From Candidatus Edwardsbacteria bacterium RifOxyA12_full_54_48 (lineage in GTDB: Bacteria > Edwardsbacteria > AC1 > EtOH8): 64,000 nt of DNA. This document shows positions 58,557-64,000 of the stretch, piece by piece; the first letter of the stretch is position 1; every line of letters starts with the position of its first letter. Both the position numbers and the translations under genes were made by a program. The notes beneath the pieces are model-generated. The model searched no databases. It saw only the letters and a program-made list of their open reading frames with translations, and was not told the origin of the DNA. The stretch lies in contig MFFN01000002.1 of NCBI GenBank assembly GCA_001777915.1, positions 253,674 to 317,673 of the forward strand, read 5' to 3'.

Positions 58557-60374
58557 TTACGCGGTGGCCTCGGGTTTTTCCTCCCCGCTCTTTTCGCTGA
58601 CAGCTTCTTCCGGTGCGGAAGTCACTAATTTCTCCGTTTCCTTCTTGCCTTTGATGGCCTGGTTCAAGGCATCGCCGAAGGCCGTGCCCGTCGACGGCTG
58701 TTCGGCCTTAAGGTAAGGCTTTATCTCTCCGGACTCCTGCTCGGCCTTGAGGATCTTCTGGGACAGGGCTATCCGGCGGTTGGAGGAATCGATCTCGATG
58801 ATCTTGAGATCCAGCTCCTCGCCGCCCTTGAAGGTCTCGGCCAGCTTGTCCTCGGTGATCCCCTCCAGCTCGGAGACCGGCACGAATCCCTCGAAGCCGT
58901 GATCCATGTCAACCAGCAGGCCCCGCTCCAGCGGGCGGTTGACCTTGCACTTGAGGTCCTGCCCGATGGAGAACTTGCTGCCGATGTCGGCCCAGGGATC
59001 GTCCTCCAGCTGTTTGATGCCCAGGGAGATCCGGCGGTTGTCCTTGTCTATGTTGGTTACCATGATGTCGATGCTGTCGCCCTTCTTGACCACCTCGCTG
59101 GGATGCTTGATGCGCTTGGTCCAGGAGATGTCGGAGATGTGGATCAGACCGTCGATGCCCTCGTCCAGCTCCACGAACACCCCGAAATTGGTGATGTTGC
59201 GGACCTTGCCGCTGACCTTGCAGCCGATGGGATATCTCTGCTCGATGGTGTCCCAGGGATCCGGCTCCAGCTGGCGCAGGCCCAAAGATATCTTCTGGTC
59301 GTTCTTGTCTATCTTCAGCACCACCGCGTCCACCTCGGCCCCGATGGAGACCAGTTTGGAGGGATGCTTGACCTGCTTGGTCCAGGACATCTCGGAGATG
59401 TGGATCAAACCCTCCACCCCCTTCTCCAGCTCGATGAAGGCCCCGTAATCCACGATGGATACGATCTTGCCCTTGATGGTGGCCCCCACCGGGAACTTGG
59501 TCTCGATATCCTCCCAGGGATGCGGGGTTAGCTGCTTGAGGCCCAGCGAGACCCGGGATTTTTCGCGGTCGTATTCCAGGATCTTGACCTTGAGCCGTTC
59601 GCCCAGCTTGACCAGCTCCGAGGGGTGGTTGATGCGGCCCCAGGACATGTCGGTGATGTGCAGCAGCCCGTCCAGCCCGCCCAGGTCGATGAACACCCCG
59701 AAGTCGGTGATGTTCTTGACGATGCCCTCGCGCAGCTGTCCCTTGTCGATCTCGGCCAGGATGGCGGTGCGCAGCTTGTCGCGCTCGGCGTCCAGCACCG
59801 CCCGGCGGGAGACCACTATGTTGCGGCGTTTCTTGTTGATCTTGACGATCTTCAGGGGGACGAACTGGCCCAGCAGGCTGTCCATGGTCTCCAGCGGCCG
59901 CAGGCCTATCTGGGAGCCGGGCAGGAAGGCATCCACCCCCATCAGGTCCACTATCAGGCCGCCCTTGATCCGCTTGACCACCTTGCCCTCGATCTGCGAT
60001 TCGTTGTCCAGATACTCCTTGGCTTTGTCCCACACCCGGATGAAATCGGCCTTGGATTTGGAGAGCACCATCTGGCCCTCCTCGTTCTCCATTGTCTCCA
60101 GGTAAAGATCCAGCACGTCGCCCGGCTTGATGGACTCCGGATCCGACAGCTCCATCAGGGGAACGATCCCCTCTGATTTAAGACCCACGTCCACCATCAC
60201 CGAGTCCCCGCTGATGCGGAGGACCTTGCCGGTGATGATCTCGCCCTCCTCGAATGTTTTCTGATGGAAGTACTCATCCAGCAGGGCCCTGAATTCACCC
60301 GAATCCTGGGATTCCTCCTCCGTCAGGAACTCGTCTTTCTCGTCCTCCGGACGAAGTTTTTTGGTTTTGGCCAT
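58557..60374 (-). CDS. rpsA: 30S ribosomal protein S1 (six S1 domains)
   Basis: 605 residues from ATG 60374, which has AGGAG upstream. Six S1 domains in a row: GEIITGKVLRISGDSVMVDV, then GKVVKRIKGGLIVDLMG, GIVKNITDFGVFIDLGGLDG, GKIVSIVDYGAFIELEKGVE, GKVRNITNFGVFVELDEGID and CKVNRPLERGLLVDMDHGFE. An acidic N-terminus and a Glu-rich C-terminus flank them. It binds mRNA on the 30S subunit. It is downstream of ispH, as in many FCB-type and Chlamydia-like genomes. Confidence 0.95.
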   Translation of the reverse strand: MAKTKKLRPEDEKDEFLTEEESQDSGEFRALLDEYFHQKTFEEGEIITGKVLRISGDSVMVDVGLKSEGIVPLMELSDPESIKPGDVLDLYLETMENEEGQMVLSKSKADFIRVWDKAKEYLDNESQIEGKVVKRIKGGLIVDLMGVDAFLPGSQIGLRPLETMDSLLGQFVPLKIVKINKKRRNIVVSRRAVLDAERDKLRTAILAEIDKGQLREGIVKNITDFGVFIDLGGLDGLLHITDMSWGRINHPSELVKLGERLKVKILEYDREKSRVSLGLKQLTPHPWEDIETKFPVGATIKGKIVSIVDYGAFIELEKGVEGLIHISEMSWTKQVKHPSKLVSIGAEVDAVVLKIDKNDQKISLGLRQLEPDPWDTIEQRYPIGCKVSGKVRNITNFGVFVELDEGIDGLIHISDISWTKRIKHPSEVVKKGDSIDIMVTNIDKDNRRISLGIKQLEDDPWADIGSKFSIGQDLKCKVNRPLERGLLVDMDHGFEGFVPVSELEGITEDKLAETFKGGEELDLKIIEIDSSNRRIALSQKILKAEQESGEIKPYLKAEQPSTGTAFGDALNQAIKGKKETEKLVTSAPEEAVSEKSGEEKPEATA

Positions 60375-60493
60375 GTTTTGTGTTACTCCTTTTGGTATAG
60401 AATAGGCCGACCAATGCCAGCCTTGAAATCTCATTTCATATCGCCCACTAAACACACGAAAATACACTTAAAGATAAAACGACTTGACCGCAG

Positions 60494-60520
60494 AGCCTGC
60501 ACTGAGCTAGCCGAAGTGAT
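60494..60520. repeat. AGCCTGCACTGAGCTAGCCG-type dispersed repeat
   Basis: Lies in the 181-bp gap between ispH and rpsA, near another short repeat (CACACGAAAATACAC at about 60452). A related partial copy occurs near 54967. Confidence 0.6.
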
Positions 60521-60555
60521 GCGAAGAAGATATTACTTATTTGATTTTGTGTTTT

Positions 60556-61395
60556 TTATTTTTGTTTTTTTGTGATGTCCCTTATCCTCTTGACCACTTT
60601 CCGAACCAGGGCGTCGGGGGTGGAGGCCCCGGCGGTGACGCCCGCCAGCCTGGCTTTGGAGAACCACCGGGCTTTCAGCTCGTCCTCGGTCTCCACATGG
60701 TAGGTGGGCTTTCCCACCTTGCGGCACATTTCGGCCAGCCGGGAGGTGTTGGCCGAGTTCCGGCCGCCCACCACAATCATCAGATCCGAGCGCTTGGCCA
60801 GCTGCATGGTATCCTGCTGGCGCACTTGGGTGGCCCGGCAGATGGTGTTGATCAGGTGGATGTCGTTGGTCTTGGATCCCAGGTACATCAGGGCCTTCAC
60901 GAAATCATCGGTGGACAGGGTGGTCTGGGCCAGCACCCCTATCCGCGGCCCCACCTTGACCGAGTTGTGGTTGAAGACCACCGAATCCCGCCCGGCGTAG
61001 CCCTTGAGGGCTATCACCTCGGGATGCTCCTTCTCGCCGATGATGATCACCTGTCGATTCTCGTCCCGCAGGCAGGCCGCCGCATTCTGAGCCTTGGTGA
61101 CGAAGGGGCAGGTGGCATCGATGATGGTCAGGCCCTTTTTGGCCTTCAGCTGCTGCAGCACCCGGGGATGCACCCCGTGGGAGCGGATGATCAGGACGCC
61201 ATTTTTTACCCGGGACGGCTTTTCTATGGCCTTGACCCCCCAGCCCTCCAGATCCTTCACCACCTGGGGATTATGGATGATGGGCCCCAGGGTGCAGACC
61301 GCCTGCCTGCTCTTGGCCGCGGTCTCGTAGGCCAGCTTGACCGCCCGCTTTACCCCGAAACAGAAACCGGCCCTTTTGGCAACCTCTATCTTCAT
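60556..61395 (-). CDS. ispH: 4-hydroxy-3-methylbut-2-enyl diphosphate reductase (IspH)
   Basis: 279 residues. AKRAGFCFGVKRAVKLAYET holds the first cluster Cys near residue 12, ATCPFVTKAQNAAACLRDEN the second near 95, and LINTICRATQVRQQD the third near 195. GASTPDALVRKVVKRI is the C-terminal signature. It reduces HMBPP to IPP and DMAPP. Overlaps plsC by four bases; part of the cmk-plsC-ispH-rpsA cluster. Confidence 0.96.
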   Translation of the reverse strand: MKIEVAKRAGFCFGVKRAVKLAYETAAKSRQAVCTLGPIIHNPQVVKDLEGWGVKAIEKPSRVKNGVLIIRSHGVHPRVLQQLKAKKGLTIIDATCPFVTKAQNAAACLRDENRQVIIIGEKEHPEVIALKGYAGRDSVVFNHNSVKVGPRIGVLAQTTLSTDDFVKALMYLGSKTNDIHLINTICRATQVRQQDTMQLAKRSDLMIVVGGRNSANTSRLAEMCRKVGKPTYHVETEDELKARWFSKARLAGVTAGASTPDALVRKVVKRIRDITKKQK

Positions 61396-62027
61396 CGGCC
61401 CTCTTTCAGCCGGATTATCCGGTCCATCACCAGCTGGCTGATCTGCTGGTGCCCCTCCCTGCTGTCGGGATACTTTGCTATCTCGGCGGCGGTGATGGGC
61501 GGACCGAACCTGGTCAGCAGTTTATATCTCCCCTTCAGCAGTTCGGACAGTTTGCGGTTGGTGCCTTCTATGTAGGCCGGCACCACCGGAACCAGGCTGC
61601 GCCTGGCTATCAGACCCACCCCGGATTTGGCCGGCAGGAAATTTTCGGTGCGGCTGCGGGTGCCCTCGGGAAACATCACCACCGCCCAGCCCTGCCCCAG
61701 TTTCTTCAGGATCAGCTTGATGGCCGCGGCATCGCCGCCCTGGCGCCGGAGCGGCATGGCGTTCAGGGATGTTATCAGCCAGCGGAGCAGGAAGAATCGG
61801 AACAACTCCTGCTTGGCCACAAAGGTCACCTCCCGGGGGGCGGCGGTGCCCAGGAACGGGGGATCGACCAAAGCTATGTGATTGGAGGCGATTATGCAGC
61901 CCCCTTGAGGCGGAACCTGCTCCCAGCCGGTGACCCGGCGTCCCAAAAAATGCTTCAGCCCGAAATTCAGACTGTGCCAGACCATCCGGTAGAAGCGGGA
62001 ATTAAAAGCCCGGCTGTCCCATATCAT
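61392..62027 (-). CDS. plsC: 1-acyl-sn-glycerol-3-phosphate acyltransferase
   Basis: 211 residues from ATG 62027, which overlaps the cmk stop. SNHIALVDPPFLGTA carries the NHx4D motif near residue 48 and VVMFPEGTRSRTENFLPAK the FPEGTR motif near 120. It acylates lysophosphatidate in phospholipid synthesis. A longer frame to 62204 is the shadow of cmk. Confidence 0.93.
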   Translation of the reverse strand: MIWDSRAFNSRFYRMVWHSLNFGLKHFLGRRVTGWEQVPPQGGCIIASNHIALVDPPFLGTAAPREVTFVAKQELFRFFLLRWLITSLNAMPLRRQGGDAAAIKLILKKLGQGWAVVMFPEGTRSRTENFLPAKSGVGLIARRSLVPVVPAYIEGTNRKLSELLKGRYKLLTRFGPPITAAEIAKYPDSREGHQQISQLVMDRIIRLKEGR

Positions 62028-62692
62028 GCTGTCCCCGCTTTCTGCCTGACGGCCGCCAGCACCTGCTCCACCTGCTGTCCGATGCTCAGGGCCGAGGTGT
62101 CTATCACCAGCGAATCGGGGGTGCAGAGCAGCGGGCTGTCGGCCCTCTGGCTGTCCTGGGCGTCGCGCTCGGCTATCTGCCTCTCTATATCCTCCAGTCG
62201 GCAATGGGCGCCCCTGGCTGTCAGTTCCTCCATCCGGCGCCGGGCCCGCTGGGAGATGCCGGCCTTCATGAACACCTTGACATCGGCATCGGGAAACACC
62301 ACGGTGGTGATGTCCCGGCCCTCCATCACCACACCCCCCTGACGGCCCATCTCCTGCTGCAGTTTGACCAGCCTTTGGCGGACCATCGAGATGGCCGAGA
62401 TATCCGAGGCAGCCAGTGAAATCTCCGGGGTCCTGATATCCTGGCTGACATCCCGTCCGTCCAATATTGTCTGGATCCCGTCCGGGCCGGGCTTTTGCTC
62501 TATGGTGGTGGATTCGACTATTTTGGCCACCGAAGCTCTGTCGTTCAGAGACACATTTTCCCGAAAAGCTTTCAAAGCCATGGCCCGGTACATGGCGCCG
62601 GTATCAATATAGAGATATCCCAACTCCCGAGCCACCAGCTTGGCGGTGGTGCTTTTGCCAGAGGCCGCCGGACCGTCAATGGCTATGACCAT
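62024..62692 (-). CDS. cmk: cytidylate kinase
   Basis: 222 residues. MVIAIDGPAASGKSTTAKLV is the P-loop, with DTGAMYRAMA and VVMEGRDITTVVFPDADVK as CMP-site motifs. It phosphorylates CMP and dCMP. The cluster cmk-plsC-ispH-rpsA is widely conserved. It ends in an ATGA overlap with plsC. Confidence 0.95.
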   Translation of the reverse strand: MVIAIDGPAASGKSTTAKLVARELGYLYIDTGAMYRAMALKAFRENVSLNDRASVAKIVESTTIEQKPGPDGIQTILDGRDVSQDIRTPEISLAASDISAISMVRQRLVKLQQEMGRQGGVVMEGRDITTVVFPDADVKVFMKAGISQRARRRMEELTARGAHCRLEDIERQIAERDAQDSQRADSPLLCTPDSLVIDTSALSIGQQVEQVLAAVRQKAGTA

Positions 62693-62703
62693 TCTCCTGC
62701 CCG

Positions 62704-63813
62704 CTACTGGGATCGGCGGACCTCTTTAAGGACCTTTTTCAAAGCCACCACCAGTTTTTTATTCTGTTTCTCGGAGCCGATGGTGACCCTCAGGGCGGTG
62801 GGCAGCCCGTAGTTCTTGACCGGCCGGATGATGATGCTTAGCTTCTGCAGGCGGGTGAAGATCTCCATCGAGTCCAGCCGGGGGTCGACAAGTATGAAAT
62901 TACCCTCCGACGGGACATAGAACAGCTTCATCTTCTCGAACTGGCGGTATAAAAATTCCTTGCCGGCATCGTTCACCCGGCGGCTGTGCTCCAGGTGCTT
63001 GACGTCGTCCAAGGCGGCCAGGCAGCCTGCCTGGGACAACAAGCTTATATTGAACGGCAGCCGAACCTTTCTTATCGAGGCGATCAATTCCGGATGGCCG
63101 ATGCCATAGCCCACCCGAAGGCCAGCCAGACCGTATATCTTGGAGAAGGTGTGCAGGATGATTATATTCGAGTGATCCTTTAACAGTTCCAGGCTTCTGG
63201 GGAAATCGCTTCGGGTTATATATTCGGAATAAGCCTCGTCCAATATTATGACACAGCCCCCGGGAACGGCTTTGATAAAAGCCTTGAGCTGGTCGTGGCT
63301 GATCATGGTTCCGGTGGGATTGTTGGGATTGGCGATATAGACCACCTTGGTCTGCGGAGTGACCGCCCGGGCCATGGCCTCCAGATCAGGGGTATAATTC
63401 TTCAAAGGGACCTCGGTAAGGTCGGCATCGGTCATTTTGGCCGCTATCTTGCCCATCACAAAAGATTGCTCGGCCATTACCACATGATCTTTAGGCGCCA
63501 CGAAGGATTTGAATATAAATTCGATGATATCCACCGAGCCGTTGCCGAATATCAGCTGGTTTTCGCTTACTCCCAGGTGATCGGACAGCCTCTGGCCCAG
63601 GGCATAACAGCCGTCATCGGGATACAGATTGATCTCCTTTAACGCCTGGCGGATGGCCTTGACCGCCAGCTTTGACGGGCCCAATGGATTCTCGTTGGAG
63701 GCCAGTTTTATTATCCTGCCCTTGAGCCCCAGCTCACGGCGTACTTCTTCGATGGGCTTGCCGGGAATATAAGGGCTGATGGAACCGATATTATCCCTGG
63801 GCTGGGGTATCAT
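62704..63813 (-). CDS. hisC: histidinol-phosphate aminotransferase
   Basis: 369 residues. IKLASNENPLGPSKLAVKAI, YIANPNNPTGTMIS, ILDEAYSEYI and the PLP lysine in LHTFSKIYGLAGLRVGYGIG (near residue 225) are typical of HisC. It transaminates imidazole-acetol phosphate or, in this context, possibly aromatic amino-acid precursors; no other his gene is visible. It ends 11 bp before cmk and has its own promoter. Confidence 0.9.
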   Translation of the reverse strand: MIPQPRDNIGSISPYIPGKPIEEVRRELGLKGRIIKLASNENPLGPSKLAVKAIRQALKEINLYPDDGCYALGQRLSDHLGVSENQLIFGNGSVDIIEFIFKSFVAPKDHVVMAEQSFVMGKIAAKMTDADLTEVPLKNYTPDLEAMARAVTPQTKVVYIANPNNPTGTMISHDQLKAFIKAVPGGCVIILDEAYSEYITRSDFPRSLELLKDHSNIIILHTFSKIYGLAGLRVGYGIGHPELIASIRKVRLPFNISLLSQAGCLAALDDVKHLEHSRRVNDAGKEFLYRQFEKMKLFYVPSEGNFILVDPRLDSMEIFTRLQKLSIIIRPVKNYGLPTALRVTIGSEKQNKKLVVALKKVLKEVRRSQ

Positions 63814-63865
63814 CTTATTGCTCCAACTACAGAGTTATCAATTGGTTATACTAAAATAACTTGAT

Positions 63866-63894
63866 ATTATAGCATAAAATGAATTTAAAATCAA
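63866..63894 (-). promoter_or_regulatory. sigma-70 promoter of the hisC-cmk cluster
   Basis: On the minus strand TTGATT and TATAAT with a 17-bp spacer, about 50 bp upstream of the hisC ATG. Confidence 0.85.
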
Positions 63895-63965
63895 GCAAAG
63901 AAAATTACATTGTGGTAGACTAATGATTATGTCAGGGGTTAACTGATTTGTGATAAAGTCAGGGT

Positions 63966-64000
63966 ATGAGCAAAGAAAGAATCACCCTGACCATGAGCGA
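63966..64000 (+). CDS. partial CDS cut by right edge, possibly a transposase N-terminus
   Basis: Eleven codons of an open frame, MSKERITLTMS, from an ATG at 63966 running off the window. The start resembles some IS-type transposases (ISNCY-like), and two nearby GTCAGGG copies at 63932-63938 and 63958-63964 could be an element end. Too short to be sure. Confidence 0.35.
   Translation, partial: MSKERITLTMS

Noticed and set aside
1-64000. CRISPR array or cas genes
   Set aside because: Repeats seen are dispersed and palindromic, not regularly spaced, and no cas-like protein is present.

Overview
The window looks like one contig of an uncultured, anaerobic, Gram-negative-type bacterium, probably of the FCB superphylum or one of the candidate phyla close to it. 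This is inferred from a secreted protein with a type IX-like C-terminal sorting domain, outer-membrane beta-barrel proteins, a ferredoxin-dependent 2-oxoacid oxidoreductase, RnfC/RnfD-like proteins, both late enzymes of the MEP isoprenoid pathway and a sigma-54 regulated type IV pilin operon. I cannot fix the lineage from sequence alone. Almost everything is on the minus strand. The only complete plus-strand genes I support are a small secreted protein at 43.2 kb and a tRNA-Gly; a plus-strand reading frame is cut by the right edge.

Layout from left to right: alaS (5' part only), an AT-rich orphan, a hemolysin III-family protein, recX and recA (0-4.4 kb); an RnfD/RnfC-like pair (4.6-6.9 kb); four minor pilins and their sigma-54 activator, with a -24/-12 promoter and enhancer-like sites visible between them (7-14.9 kb); an ECF sigma factor operon with periplasmic Spy-like proteins, split by a GxxExxY gene (14.9-17.6 kb); a beta-barrel protein, a 31-residue COX24-like ribosomal protein, an HU protein, an FmdB protein and a GT9 glycosyltransferase (17.7-20.3 kb); lon, hsp20, a ferritin-like protein and an XRE regulator (20.3-24.2 kb); then a five-subunit flavin/iron-sulfur oxidoreductase whose genes are split into two blocks (24.2-25.6 kb and 32.9-35.7 kb). 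Between the blocks lie two tandem, collinear copies of a four-gene membrane cassette of unknown function, a second GxxExxY cassette and a nucleotidyltransferase pair.

The right half carries translation genes (prmC, prfA, truA with a JAMM-domain gene), thpR, cinA, pgpA and pgsA (35.7-43 kb); a secreted sorting-domain protein, a nucleotidyltransferase and a TPR protein (43-48 kb); a four-gene VorB-type 2-oxoacid:ferredoxin oxidoreductase (48.2-51 kb); an Amt transporter beside a NarL-type two-component pair (51.1-54.4 kb); tRNA-Gly, tRNA-Leu and tRNA-Cys; sppA and ispG; and the conserved rpsA-ispH-plsC-cmk cluster followed by hisC.

The most notable things are: (1) the duplicated four-gene membrane cassette, which looks like an undescribed membrane complex; (2) two GxxExxY genes, each bracketed by about 25-bp imperfect inverted repeats of one shared repeat family, so each looks like a roughly 440-455 bp cassette, with solo arms elsewhere; (3) the complete sigma-54 circuit of a pilin operon that includes a 1042-residue PilW-like pilin fused to a putative beta-propeller; (4) several families of short palindromic repeats between housekeeping genes. 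Short AT-rich orphan genes repeatedly sit inside otherwise standard operons.
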